64,000 nucleotides of DNA. It comes from M3007 sp031373665 (GTDB lineage Bacteria; Bacteroidota; Bacteroidia; Chitinophagales; Saprospiraceae). Below are positions 17,406 to 26,572 of the stretch, piece after piece (the first letter of the stretch is position 1; every line of letters begins with the position of its first letter). The position numbers and the translations under genes are program-made. Under the pieces are notes generated by a model that did not search any database, was not told the origin of the DNA, and saw only the letters and a list, made by a program, of their open reading frames with translations. The stretch spans positions 1 to 64,000 of the forward strand of contig JANMMZ010000022.1 in the NCBI GenBank assembly GCA_031373665.1, in the 5' to 3' direction.

Positions 17406-17442
17406 TAACGATGAAATAATAACTGTTCTTTTCATCGTTACT
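17404..17442. terminator. Terminator-like hairpin between convergent genes
   Basis: A perfect 13-bp stem (17404-17416 with 17430-17442; AGTAACGATGAAA/TTTCATCGTTACT) with a 13-base loop. It overlaps the stop of the leader-peptide gene and ends 5 bases before the 3' end of the opposing gene. The T runs on either side are weak (TCCTACTTTTT on the plus side). The left arm and loop recur inverted at 49871-49892. Confidence 0.6.
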
Positions 17443-17447
17443 TAGTC

Positions 17448-18977
17448 CTACTTTTTAAAGGCATTCTGTACTGTTTCTGCAAACGTTTTATTCATCAATT
17501 TACTGTTTATCCAGGCATTGAGGTCAAACGTTTGCAGCAGTATTTTCGCCGAACCTTTCAATGCTGGGCCGGCTAAATCATCTTTTATTTTTTTGAAAAT
17601 CGGTATCTGCGCCCTCGCACTTGGCTGTTTGGTTAAGTCATTGATACCCTGTAAAAGTCGCTCTTCGATGTCGTAGAAGCGATTTTTCTTTTTTAAGAAC
17701 CGGGTGGTATTGCGCAAAATTGATTCCAATAGCATGAAGTTTCCCATCTCAAAATGAAGGATGGCGAGCATAATATGCGCCACACTTTGGAGGTCTTCCC
17801 GCTCTACCGATCGGGGCTGATTGAGCCACTGATTGAGGTAGTCCAAAGCCGTATCGTAGTCGCCACAACCAAAGCAAATGAAGACATATTGATAGTAAAA
17901 ACTAAAGGTTTCGTAGTCTTGTGGATCGAAGCCAGCAGCCTCATCTTGACAACGCTGCATCTCCACGCGCGCTTCTTCAAAACGCCCTGTATAGGTGTAC
18001 AAAGCGAATAAATTAGAGTAATACTGGCGGTGTATTTTTCGCCTATCATCTTCTGTAATTGGCCTCAAATCGCGCAATTTATGCAAACAAACCTCCACTT
18101 CATCGTATTTTTGCGTCATTCCACACGACAAAATCAAATTGCTTAAACCCGCAATGTAATCAGAAATGCTCTCTCGCAAAAAGTGCGGCCGCGACTCTAT
18201 CAGTTCGATCATTTGTTTCCCCGATTCATAGAACTGGATCGGCTCTGATGCCGCATAGTAATAGAGGTTGAGTGTTCTCAAATAATATACCCTTGCACGG
18301 TGCGACATAGCCTGATGTATGTCCTCAAAATCGTGGCTATCAATGAGTTTTTTCAACTGCTGCAATCGGTCTTCGCCCCTGAATTGGGCTTCTTTTTTAA
18401 TGGTCGTATAAACCTTAAAAAAAGCCATCCGATAGGTGGCGATATTACGAAGCAGATCCAAGGCATGGGATTCTTCATAATGCCATTGATCCATTTTCTT
18501 TTGTAGGTGATCCACATCCATGCGGCTGTACGCCAACTGCTTTTCCCAATACACGACATCTAGCAAATAGGAGAACATTTCAAATTGCTCAGCCAGTCGC
18601 CTTGCTTTATGTAGTTGCTCCATACAATCATCATAATGCCCCCGTTTAAACAATACTGCCACACCTTGTAATATTTGGTTGAGACGGGTATTGACAGATT
18701 GTTGCTCATCAAAACTTTGGAGGCATTTAAGTATCAAGTCATACAGATAAGCCTTCAGTTCAGAATACTTCTTCCCAGTTACGATTTCATCTTTATAAAC
18801 CCGCTTTATGACTTTGACTTCATTGAACTTACGGGTAGCATCCAAGGCTTCAAACAATTGCAGGTACTTACTGTCACGCTCAGTTTTTCCCCTGATATAG
18901 ATACTAAAATACCGTTTCTCCGCCGCCGTGAGGCTTCGGATCAATCGGTATAACTTATCGGAAGGAGTTTTTGCCAT
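17448..18977 (-). CDS. Helical-repeat (TPR-like) protein of unknown function
   Basis: A protein of 509 residues, almost entirely alpha-helical by composition, with an N-terminal segment SLTAAEKRYFSIYIRGK followed by TPR-like helix pairs. There is no signal peptide or membrane segment, so it is likely cytoplasmic. The start of the protein (a helix with AEKRYF, then a helix with KYLQLFEAL, then a segment ending LKCLQSF) is laid out like that of the broken protein at 19863-20613. Such proteins are widespread in Bacteroidota without a known role. It is convergent with the leader-peptide gene and divergent from the LytTR gene. Confidence 0.8.
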   Translation of the reverse strand: MAKTPSDKLYRLIRSLTAAEKRYFSIYIRGKTERDSKYLQLFEALDATRKFNEVKVIKRVYKDEIVTGKKYSELKAYLYDLILKCLQSFDEQQSVNTRLNQILQGVAVLFKRGHYDDCMEQLHKARRLAEQFEMFSYLLDVVYWEKQLAYSRMDVDHLQKKMDQWHYEESHALDLLRNIATYRMAFFKVYTTIKKEAQFRGEDRLQQLKKLIDSHDFEDIHQAMSHRARVYYLRTLNLYYYAASEPIQFYESGKQMIELIESRPHFLRESISDYIAGLSNLILSCGMTQKYDEVEVCLHKLRDLRPITEDDRRKIHRQYYSNLFALYTYTGRFEEARVEMQRCQDEAAGFDPQDYETFSFYYQYVFICFGCGDYDTALDYLNQWLNQPRSVEREDLQSVAHIMLAILHFEMGNFMLLESILRNTTRFLKKKNRFYDIEERLLQGINDLTKQPSARAQIPIFKKIKDDLAGPALKGSAKILLQTFDLNAWINSKLMNKTFAETVQNAFKK

Positions 18978-19068
18978 TGTTTGTTATTGAATACTGGTAA
19001 TTGGTTGCTTATAGATTTAGAAGCACAAAATTGTAAGATTTTTATCATTTTACCAAATACATTTTATT

Positions 19069-19097
19069 CTCAGAAACCTGACTTATCCTATAAGTTG
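19069..19097 (+). promoter_or_regulatory. Upstream motif shared with the leader-peptide gene (copy 2)
   Basis: Repeats CTCAGAAACCTGACTTATCC and then TATAAGTTG. Here ACTTAT-CCT-ATAAGT is a perfect inverted repeat. The -7-like box CACCTTTG begins at 19124, exactly 55 bp from the motif start, and a TTTG at 19099-19102 lies 21 bp before it. This suggests the LytTR gene is controlled by the same factor, possibly by itself. Confidence 0.75.
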
Positions 19098-19194
19098 GTT
19101 TGCAGGGGTGATGCCGGTACATGCACCTTTGTATCAACAAAACAAACGACACACAATAAAACAATTATCGTTCATCTATTAATCATTCCTAATT

Positions 19195-19665
19195 ATGCTA
19201 AACGCTGTCTCTATCCACCGCCATGTTGGCACCGATGCTCCTGAAACTAGCATTGGCCCGGCTCGATCCATCGCCCTCAATCAGGAAAAGAATATTGTGG
19301 CAAAACCCCATTTCCCCAATCAACATAAACAAGGGAAAATAGCATTGCCCACGATGGAAGGATTGATTTTTGAAAAAATTAAACACATCGCTTACTTGGA
19401 AGCAAGCGGGAATTACACCGTGCTGCACTTTATAGATAAGCGTCAAACCTTGGTTTGTAAAACACTCCGCGAAGTGGAGTCTATGCTACCCGAAGATGGA
19501 TTTACCCGGATCCACCGCTCACACAGCATTCATTTGAAGCATTTGAAAAAGTATGTAAAAGGTAAAGGCGGCCATGTCATGCTCCAAAATGGAGTACTGC
19601 TGTCTGTTTCGACCGGACAAAAAGATTTTTTTATGGAACACCTCCGCCAGTATTATGGTTGTTAG
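19195..19665 (+). CDS. Stand-alone LytTR DNA-binding regulator
   Basis: A protein of 156 residues. The C-terminal 100 residues are a LytTR domain: IKHIAYLEASGNYTVLHFIDKRQTL, KTLREVESMLPEDGFTRIHRSHSIHLKHLKKY and a closing strand GVLLSVSTGQKDFF. The first 55 residues are unlike a response-regulator receiver and lack the phospho-acceptor Asp, so the protein is not a standard two-component regulator. Its upstream region carries the motif shared with the peptide gene at 17208. A terminator follows at 19776. It may sense something through the N-terminal part or act through its own level. Confidence 0.9.
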   Translation: MLNAVSIHRHVGTDAPETSIGPARSIALNQEKNIVAKPHFPNQHKQGKIALPTMEGLIFEKIKHIAYLEASGNYTVLHFIDKRQTLVCKTLREVESMLPEDGFTRIHRSHSIHLKHLKKYVKGKGGHVMLQNGVLLSVSTGQKDFFMEHLRQYYGC

Positions 19666-19775
19666 GTAAGTACTTAGAACAGATACAATCAGTACCATGA
19701 ATAAGGCCCAGAAAACAATCATTAGCACCATGCTTCCCCAAAAGAGTCTATTAAACACAGTAAGGGTTTGGTTTG

Positions 19776-19815
19776 GCGTCGAACGCAGCAATTTGTGTTC
19801 GGCGCTATTTTTTTA
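19776..19815 (+). terminator. Rho-independent terminator after the LytTR gene
   Basis: GCGTCGAAC (19776-19784) pairs with GTTCGGCGC (19797-19805, one G-T pair), followed by TATTTTTTT. It lies about 110 bases past the LytTR stop and before the pseudogene. Confidence 0.7.
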
Positions 19816-19862
19816 GATACCTTTGCCTTATCTAACTCATATGATAGGCTATTAATCAAGGC

Positions 19863-20613
19863 ATGCAAAACACCTTACTTTTCGACGTATTGTCATCGCT
19901 TAACCACCACGAACGCAAGGACTTTGCCAAATTCGTAGGTTCTCCCTTTTTCAATACAAAGCCTCAGATTGTAGCATTACACGATTATTTGGCACAATGT
20001 ATCACGAACCAACAGCCCCCAGAAGCCCTTACGGCATTTGAGGCTGTGTTTCCTACCGAAAAATACGAAGTGGCCAAGGTGAGGATGCTTGCCAGTACCT
20101 TATTGGGGCATTTTTTCTCGATTTGCTTTTAATAATATTGTAGCCATTTCACTAAGAGCCGGCGAAATAGACTGGGCAGAAGCATTTATACATCAATACA
20201 AAGCAAATGTAGAACGCCAATGGCGAGACACCACTGCCAGCCTCAGTTTGGCAAGGGTGGCCTATGCAAAAAGAGATTTAGACACGGCACTTTCGCACCT
20301 TCAACGCTCTGATTATAAAGACACGATGAATAACCTAACAGCGAAAACCCTCCAATTGAAAATATTCTACGAATCAGGGGCTTTTGAGACCTTAGAAAGC
20401 CACCTAAAAAGCATGAAAGCCTTCATACGTCGCCATGCAGCCATTGGCTACCATCGCAACAATTACAAGCATATTGTACTTTATACCGAAAAACTGATGG
20501 CACTCAATTTTACCAATAAAAAAAGTGTACAAACCCTCCGCAATAAGATTCAGGCGGAGGCTATATTAACCGAAAAAGAGTGGCTACTGGAGCAGTTGAT
20601 GGGGACTAAATAA
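19863..20613 (+). pseudogene. Broken helical-repeat protein (internal deletion plus frameshift)
   Basis: Two overlapping frames read as one protein split near 20120. Frame one (19863-20132) gives the N-terminus: LNHHERKDFAKFVGSPFFNTK and LHDYLAQ, the conserved start of a large Bacteroidota family usually of about 450-500 residues. Frame two carries the family's C-terminus: FNNIVAISLRAGEIDWAEAFIHQYK, the RDLDTALSHLQ helix and RNNYKHIVLY. Together they give only about 250 residues, so some 200 residues of the middle are missing and the halves join out of frame at the run TTTTTTCTCGATTTGC. The gene is therefore almost surely inactive. Confidence 0.75.
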
Positions 20614-20625
20614 CAGCATTTATCC

Positions 20626-21684
20626 CTAAAATCTAGGACAAGTTACCCTGCTTTTACGTTTTTCTGGATGAAAATAAGTTAATGACAATTCAAAGGCCCC
20701 TCGAGAGTTATTGGCAAGGGTCAACCCTGAGATCGTAACATCATAACTGAGGCCGAGCATCCATCGGTTGAGTTCAAGCATACCGACAATCGTGATGGCA
20801 TCGGCTTGCAAGCCTTTATTCAACTTATTGCCCAATCTCCCCCAGATACCTGCGCGGAGGGCCAGTTCATCTACATCATTATTAGAATACCTGAAATTAA
20901 CGCCAAAATCGGTTTCAAAGGCAGGGCCTTGTTTCATAACCAAAACCCCGGGTAGAATAGCCAAGTTTTCAGACACTGGGAACTGACCGCCTACATGCCC
21001 TGTCCACCGTGAATATAGGGTCTCTTGATCGTTGCCAATCAGCGAGATGACGGGTTGGTTGAGGTGGTGCATGGCTCCCCCAATATAAAGAAAACCATCG
21101 TTTTTAAAGACACTGTACCAGAGCAGGCCAGCATTGAAATCCAAGTAGGCTTTTGAGTTAGCATTGGCATTGGGTTCACCACTAGACGCACCATAATCGG
21201 GGCGTTCAGTACCGGTATCAAACTGCCTGCTAAACCATAACTCACCCCAATCTATAGAGTTTTGCCCCATGCCAAGTTGCGCGCCTGCCGAAAGGTAGTT
21301 TTCGGTGCGGTTGCGGCCACCCGACAATTGCTTCAAAAAAGCCCCCCCCAGTTGTACCTTGTTCTGCTGGAATTTGGCAGTGCCTGCCTCATCGTGCATG
21401 GCACCCAACCCAAACGATGCATAATCGTTTCTGGCACCTACGTTAAATCGAGTCTCAAAGGAAGCTGCATACGTACGAAACGGAACTGGAGCCAATATGC
21501 TATTCCATTGATCGCGATAGTTGACAGTAGTCCGCCACTTACCATTAAATACGCCAGTCATGGCAGGATTAAGATTCCAATTGGAAGCATAATATTGAGA
21601 AAATCGGGGGTCTTGTGCTGAAATTTCTAGGAGGGTAACCAAGAAAAATGCAACAAATAAAATCGGTCTAGTATAGGTTTGCAT
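20626..21684 (-). CDS. PorP/SprF family type IX secretion membrane protein
   Basis: A protein of 352 residues from the ATG at 21684, which gives a signal peptide ending LLEISAQ. It begins DPRFSQYYASNWNLNPAMTGVFNGKWRTTVNYRDQW, the hallmark of the PorP/SprF family. The rest is beta-barrel-like, with alternating aromatic strands. Family members sit in the outer membrane and help secrete or anchor T9SS cargo, often next to a giant adhesin, which is absent here. Further upstream in-frame starts would overlap the divergent kinase gene. Confidence 0.9.
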   Translation of the reverse strand: MQTYTRPILFVAFFLVTLLEISAQDPRFSQYYASNWNLNPAMTGVFNGKWRTTVNYRDQWNSILAPVPFRTYAASFETRFNVGARNDYASFGLGAMHDEAGTAKFQQNKVQLGGAFLKQLSGGRNRTENYLSAGAQLGMGQNSIDWGELWFSRQFDTGTERPDYGASSGEPNANANSKAYLDFNAGLLWYSVFKNDGFLYIGGAMHHLNQPVISLIGNDQETLYSRWTGHVGGQFPVSENLAILPGVLVMKQGPAFETDFGVNFRYSNNDVDELALRAGIWGRLGNKLNKGLQADAITIVGMLELNRWMLGLSYDVTISGLTLANNSRGAFELSLTYFHPEKRKSRVTCPRF

Positions 21685-21807
21685 ACTGGTTGGAATAAAA
21701 ATTGTGTGTGAGTAAAGATTAAGTTCTATTTTACGTCCCAAAAAAACGAAACATTTGTGAACCATACAAGAAAAACTGTATTTTTTATTCATTCTCTTGC
21801 TAATACC

Positions 21808-23685
21808 ATGCAGAAAGGCTATCAACTATTGCTTTTAGGACTTATTTTTGGCTGCTCTTTGCTGACCGCTCAAGAAGTTATACCTATAGATGAGTCATTT
21901 AAGTCAAAACGTGTGACACCCTATTTTTTCAGGGACTCTAGTAAAAGCATACAAATGAATGATGTGATAGATGGCAAGTATGATGCCTATTGGGTGGAGG
22001 CTGAAAATCCATATATCACATTTGGTAAGGCACCCTCTGATTGGTGGATGAAATTTAGTTTATACAATCCAACCAATCGTCCCAGTACTGTTATTATTTC
22101 ATTTAACCGTAGAAACTTTGATGCGCTTGAACTTTGGAGAAAAGATAGCACCCAAGCATCATTGGTTGGAAAAGTGGGGGTCATTCACCATGATCCAGAT
22201 GTATATTTTTTATCTAATGGTTATTTTTTGGTCGTCACCCTAAAGCCCGGTAGAAATGATTTCGTCAGTAAATGCTCCAATAAGGTAGGCAATCTCTATA
22301 TTGTAACCACCGTGTTTTCGATGAGTGAATATTCACTATATAACCGAGAAAATGTCCTAATTTTCGGCACATTTATGGGTTTGGTGATATTATCCATATT
22401 TTTTAGTTTATTGTTTTGGTTTATATACAGAAATAATGTATATTTTTTATATATAATTTACGTTGGCTCTATTTATTTAAGAGAAGCCTATAATTTTGCT
22501 TTTTTCATAACACTTGATTCTTCTGCATTGCGGCACTGTATTTCCTTCATTATTGTTGGTTCATTTGGTTGGTTTTTGCGGTATTTTGTCAGATTATGGG
22601 AAATAAATAAAGCCACCGATACGATCGTAAAATACTACCTTGTTTTAGTGCTTTCGATGGCACCTGTTTATATTTTGTTAGTCTATTTGGAACAATATTT
22701 TTGGGTAAAATACTTACTCTATGTAGAAGTATTATCCAATCTATTTTGGATTGTATTCATTGTGTTTTTTACTTTTCAACATTTTAGATCGAATTTGCGT
22801 GCAAGGATCATCATCATCGCCTACGCGCCATTAGCCATTGCATTCTTCTTGAATCTGATGCGCAATCTTAACCTTATTCCCAATTTTATGATCCTTCAAT
22901 ATGCCATCATGATCGGGTTTATGGTGGAAATGCTGGTGTTTATTATAGCCTTTATCAGTTGGTATCGATTTTTGGAATTGGAAAGAATTGAATTAAAATT
23001 AAAACTTAAAAGCGAACAACAAAAACGAGTTTACGCCGTACAATCGGCTGAAGAGAAAATAAGGGAGCAAATAGCTCGTGACCTCCACGATGATATTGCG
23101 GCTAGCATGTCGGGTATTAGAATCTTGAGCAAAGTAGCTAGTGAAAAACATGGAAAGGATCACCCCATGGCATCCAGTTTGCTCATGCAAATCGGATCTA
23201 GTGCCCAGCAGACCATTGAAAACATCAGTGATATGATCTGGACCCTTCGTCCACACAGCAACTATATGAATGATTTGGCCGACCGTATGCGGGAGTACGC
23301 TAATAAAAATCTTGAAAAATCAAACATTGATTACCAGATCCATATTCCAAGAGACTTATCGCCAGCACCCTTGAATGTCGAGATGCGCAGAAATATATAC
23401 CTGATCTACAAAGAAGCCCTGAACAATGTGATCAAGCATAGTGACGCTCGTACCCTAGAGATCAGCCTAATAGCCGACGAACGAAAAGTAACCATGATGG
23501 TGGCTGATGATGGACATGGGTTTAATCAAAACGACTCCTCCAAAGGGATTGGGACGGGACTCGTCACCATGCAAAAACTTTCCCAAGACATTGGCGCGGT
23601 GCTAGCCACAGAAACCAAAAAAGGGGGCGGCACCAAGATTTATGTAACTTTGAACTGGGAACCTGAAATAGTTTCAACAATATAA
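21808..23685 (+). CDS. 7TMR-DISM sensor histidine kinase (HisKA_3 type)
   Basis: A membrane sensor kinase of 625 residues from the ATG at 21808; a further in-frame ATG lies at 21757 but would precede the signal peptide. Order: signal peptide (MQKGYQLLLLGLIFGCSLL), an extracellular 7TMR-DISMED2-type domain with WWMKFSLYNPTNRP, seven membrane helices (about 190-400), a coiled linker, then HisKA_3 with the phospho-His in ARDLHDDIAASMSGI and an ATPase domain with KEALNNVIKHSDA, ADDGHGF and GTGLVTMQKL. It should phosphorylate a NarL-type response regulator, but none is adjacent. Divergent from the PorP-like gene. Confidence 0.92.
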   Translation: MQKGYQLLLLGLIFGCSLLTAQEVIPIDESFKSKRVTPYFFRDSSKSIQMNDVIDGKYDAYWVEAENPYITFGKAPSDWWMKFSLYNPTNRPSTVIISFNRRNFDALELWRKDSTQASLVGKVGVIHHDPDVYFLSNGYFLVVTLKPGRNDFVSKCSNKVGNLYIVTTVFSMSEYSLYNRENVLIFGTFMGLVILSIFFSLLFWFIYRNNVYFLYIIYVGSIYLREAYNFAFFITLDSSALRHCISFIIVGSFGWFLRYFVRLWEINKATDTIVKYYLVLVLSMAPVYILLVYLEQYFWVKYLLYVEVLSNLFWIVFIVFFTFQHFRSNLRARIIIIAYAPLAIAFFLNLMRNLNLIPNFMILQYAIMIGFMVEMLVFIIAFISWYRFLELERIELKLKLKSEQQKRVYAVQSAEEKIREQIARDLHDDIAASMSGIRILSKVASEKHGKDHPMASSLLMQIGSSAQQTIENISDMIWTLRPHSNYMNDLADRMREYANKNLEKSNIDYQIHIPRDLSPAPLNVEMRRNIYLIYKEALNNVIKHSDARTLEISLIADERKVTMMVADDGHGFNQNDSSKGIGTGLVTMQKLSQDIGAVLATETKKGGGTKIYVTLNWEPEIVSTI

Positions 23686-23696
23686 TAATGGTGGCC

Positions 23697-23704
23697 TATA
23701 TTTG
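23697..23704 (+). promoter_or_regulatory. -7 box TATATTTG for the bestrophin-like gene
   Basis: TAnnTTTG match 12 bases after the kinase stop and 9 bases before the next ATG, so the channel gene seems to have its own promoter. Confidence 0.6.
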
Positions 23705-23712
23705 CGGCCATT

Positions 23713-24732
23713 ATGTATGTAAATCGAAATATCAACTGGCGGATCATCGTCCTTTTTGGGTGGAAGTCTGTCCTTTTTTACTTAATGTGGAGTACCTTTA
23801 TCGTATTGGTACACATGTATTTTCACATGAATGGCACCAATCTGGCCATTCCTTTCGCACCAGTGAGTACCATTGGTGTGGCTGTATCTTTTTATCTTGG
23901 CTTCAAAAATAACCAAAGTTACGACCGATTTTGGGAAGCCCGCACGGCTTGGGGCGGGATTGTAAATGCAAGCCGTACTTTTGGCAATCAAGTCATGAGT
24001 TTTATCTCAGATTACCATAAAAAGCCCGGTGTTAGCGCCTCTGAAATACATACCATTCAGCAACGACTTATATATAGACACATTGCATATATAAATGCCT
24101 TGAGGCATCAATTGCGAAAACCAACCACCTTTAGTATTCATTACCAAGGAGCCATAGGCAATTATCATTTCGGTAGTCCCGAACGCGCCAACTGGGATGA
24201 AGATGTTAAGCCATTCTTAGCCATTCAGGAATACAATATACTGGCAGGCAAGCAAAACATGCCTGCACAAATACTTCGAAACCAAGGCGAAGACCTCCAA
24301 ATGTTGATGGAAAAACAAAGCCTGCTCGACGACCTGCGTCATATAGATCTGATGACGACACTTCGCGATCTCTACAATGAACAAGGCCGTTGCGAACGCA
24401 TCAAAAACACGCCATTCCCAAGACAATACGCTTATTTTTCTAAGGTTTTTACTTGGATTTTTGTACTCATGCTGCCATTGGCCTTGGTCATGGAGTTTGA
24501 AAAACTGGGCGAACAATTCATATGGCTGGTAATCCCGTTTACCACCATAATTTCTTGGATATTTATGACTATTGAAATTGTTGGCGACAACAGCGAAGAC
24601 CCTTTTGAAAATTTCATCAATGATGTACCCATGACCGCACTTTGTCGCAATATTGAAATTGATCTCCGCGAAATGCTGCACGAAACCGAGTTGCCACCGC
24701 GTATATTACCCGTCAATGGAATTTTGATGTAA
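23713..24732 (+). CDS. Bestrophin-like anion channel (UPF0187 family)
   Basis: A protein of 339 residues with four expected membrane segments: FGWKSVLFYLMWSTFIVLVH near the N-terminus and YFSKVFTWIFVLMLPLALV and FIWLVIPFTTIISWIFMTI in the second half. The conserved block FLGFKNNQSYDRFWEARTAWGGIVNASR-like (about residues 60-90) is the bestrophin signature, with GDNSEDPFEN near the end. Bacterial relatives form pentameric anion or cation channels in the inner membrane. Its short gap from the kinase does not prove a functional link. Confidence 0.9.
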   Translation: MYVNRNINWRIIVLFGWKSVLFYLMWSTFIVLVHMYFHMNGTNLAIPFAPVSTIGVAVSFYLGFKNNQSYDRFWEARTAWGGIVNASRTFGNQVMSFISDYHKKPGVSASEIHTIQQRLIYRHIAYINALRHQLRKPTTFSIHYQGAIGNYHFGSPERANWDEDVKPFLAIQEYNILAGKQNMPAQILRNQGEDLQMLMEKQSLLDDLRHIDLMTTLRDLYNEQGRCERIKNTPFPRQYAYFSKVFTWIFVLMLPLALVMEFEKLGEQFIWLVIPFTTIISWIFMTIEIVGDNSEDPFENFINDVPMTALCRNIEIDLREMLHETELPPRILPVNGILM

Positions 24733-24825
24733 ATGCACTCCCTCACCCGTTATGAATCATTCATCACTGCAATAAAAGCCACCACTTTTCTATGTATTGC
24801 TATTAAAATATTACAGTTCTAACAC

Positions 24826-26502
24826 ATGTTATCTGACATCCAAATCGCGCAACAAGCCACCATCACAAGAATCAGCCAATTGGCTGCTGGAAAACTGGGT
24901 ATTCCTGATGAAGCCCTAGTGCCTTACGGCCATTATAAGGCCAAAGTTTCTTTAGGCTACCTAAAAAACCTACCCGAAAACAAGAACAGCAAACTCATTT
25001 TGGTGACGGCTATCAGCCCTACCCCAGCAGGAGAAGGGAAAACCACAACAACCGTCGGACTTGGAGACGGCCTGAGCAGAATTGGTAAAAAAGCCATGAT
25101 CTGCCTTCGAGAACCAAGCCTTGGGCCTGTATTTGGCATGAAGGGTGGTGCTGCTGGTGGCGGCCACGCACAGGTAGTACCGATGGAAGATATTAATTTG
25201 CATTTCACAGGCGATTTTCATGCCATTGGATTGGCCAATAACCTGCTTGCTGCGCTGATAGACAACCATATTCATCAAGGCAATGCCTTGAATATTGATA
25301 GCCGCCGTGTCACTTGGAAACGCGTGATGGACATGAATGACCGCGCTTTGCGCGATATTGTGGTAGGCTTAGGCGGACACACCAATGGCTATCCCCGCGA
25401 AGACGGATTCGACATCGTAGTAGCCTCTGAAGTAATGGCTATTTTTTGCTTATCGGAGTCGCTGGCCGATCTGAAAGAGCGGCTTGGCAACATCGTCATT
25501 GGCCTTACAACCGACCGAAAACCTGTCACCGCCCGCGATCTGAAAGCCCACGGTGCCATGGCAGTACTCTTGAAAGATGCCATACAACCCAACTTGGTAC
25601 AAACCCTAGAGCATACCCCTGCTTTTATACACGGAGGGCCTTTTGCCAATATAGCCCATGGGTGCAACTCAGTGATTGCGACCAAAAACGCCTTGAAATT
25701 GGCGGATTATGTAGTCACAGAAGCCGGATTTGGAGCCGATCTTGGGGCTGAAAAATTTATTGATATCAAGTGCCGAAAAAGCGGACTTTATCCCGATGCA
25801 GTGGTTTTGGTGGCTACTATCCGCGCCCTAAAATATCATGGTGGAGTCGACCTAACAGCCCTCGGTACTGAAAACCTTGATGCTTTGGCCAAGGGCTATG
25901 TCAACTTAGAGCGGCATTTGGATAACATTAAAACGCATTACAAACTGCCTTGTGTGGTAGCAATCAATCATTTCACACAAGATACATTGGCTGAAATAGA
26001 TTGGCTAACCCAAAAATTGGATGAGCGGAATACCCCCATAGTATTAGCAAGGCATTGGGCAGAAGGCGGCAGGGGGGCAGAGGCATTGGCTCGTACCATC
26101 GTAGATTTGACGGCTCAGCCCAAATCAGAGCCTGCCTTTGTATATGATACGAGTTTGCCGCTTTGGGAAAAAATACAGGCCATTGCTACAAAAATATACC
26201 GAGCCACCCATGTCTCCGCCGATGCGGACGTGATGTCGGCCATCAAAAAGTTGGAAACCCAAGGGTACGGCCATTATCCAGTCTGTGTAGCTAAGACCCA
26301 ATACTCATTTTCCACCGATGCGAAGCAACGAGGAGCCCCTACCAATCACACTTTACACGTTAGGGAATTGCGATTGGCTGCAGGCGCTGAATTTATTGTG
26401 ATGATCTGTGGCGATATTATGACCATGCCCGGGTTGCCCAAAGTGCCATCCTCCGAAAAAATTGATATTGATGAGCATGGTCAAGTTACTGGACTATTTT
26501 AG
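24826..26502 (+). CDS. fhs: Formate-tetrahydrofolate ligase
   Basis: A protein of 558 residues. It makes 10-formyl-THF from formate, THF and ATP for one-carbon metabolism. The ATP-binding motif TPAGEGKTTTTVGL, the block EPSLGPVFGMKGGAAGGGHAQV and the closing MPGLPKVPSSEKIDID are the family signatures. Length is normal. There is no adjacent folD or purine gene, and no riboswitch-like fold was recognised in the 93-base gap upstream. Confidence 0.97.
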   Translation: MLSDIQIAQQATITRISQLAAGKLGIPDEALVPYGHYKAKVSLGYLKNLPENKNSKLILVTAISPTPAGEGKTTTTVGLGDGLSRIGKKAMICLREPSLGPVFGMKGGAAGGGHAQVVPMEDINLHFTGDFHAIGLANNLLAALIDNHIHQGNALNIDSRRVTWKRVMDMNDRALRDIVVGLGGHTNGYPREDGFDIVVASEVMAIFCLSESLADLKERLGNIVIGLTTDRKPVTARDLKAHGAMAVLLKDAIQPNLVQTLEHTPAFIHGGPFANIAHGCNSVIATKNALKLADYVVTEAGFGADLGAEKFIDIKCRKSGLYPDAVVLVATIRALKYHGGVDLTALGTENLDALAKGYVNLERHLDNIKTHYKLPCVVAINHFTQDTLAEIDWLTQKLDERNTPIVLARHWAEGGRGAEALARTIVDLTAQPKSEPAFVYDTSLPLWEKIQAIATKIYRATHVSADADVMSAIKKLETQGYGHYPVCVAKTQYSFSTDAKQRGAPTNHTLHVRELRLAAGAEFIVMICGDIMTMPGLPKVPSSEKIDIDEHGQVTGLF

Positions 26503-26572
26503 TCCTTAAATAGGTATCATCCGTGGTGTGAAACGAATGGTATTTGTCCATTAAACATTAGTAATAAAAGTT

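Noticed and set aside
20089..20613. Separate gene from the second frame of the broken helical-repeat protein
   Set aside because: Its start has no promoter or ribosome site and the sequence is the C-terminal part of the same family as the first frame.
21685..21825. Upstream start for the PorP/SprF-like gene
   Set aside because: It overlaps the divergent kinase gene region and hides the signal peptide.
24733..24825. Riboswitch upstream of fhs
   Set aside because: The 93-base gap is AT-rich without a stable fold or a known aptamer pattern.
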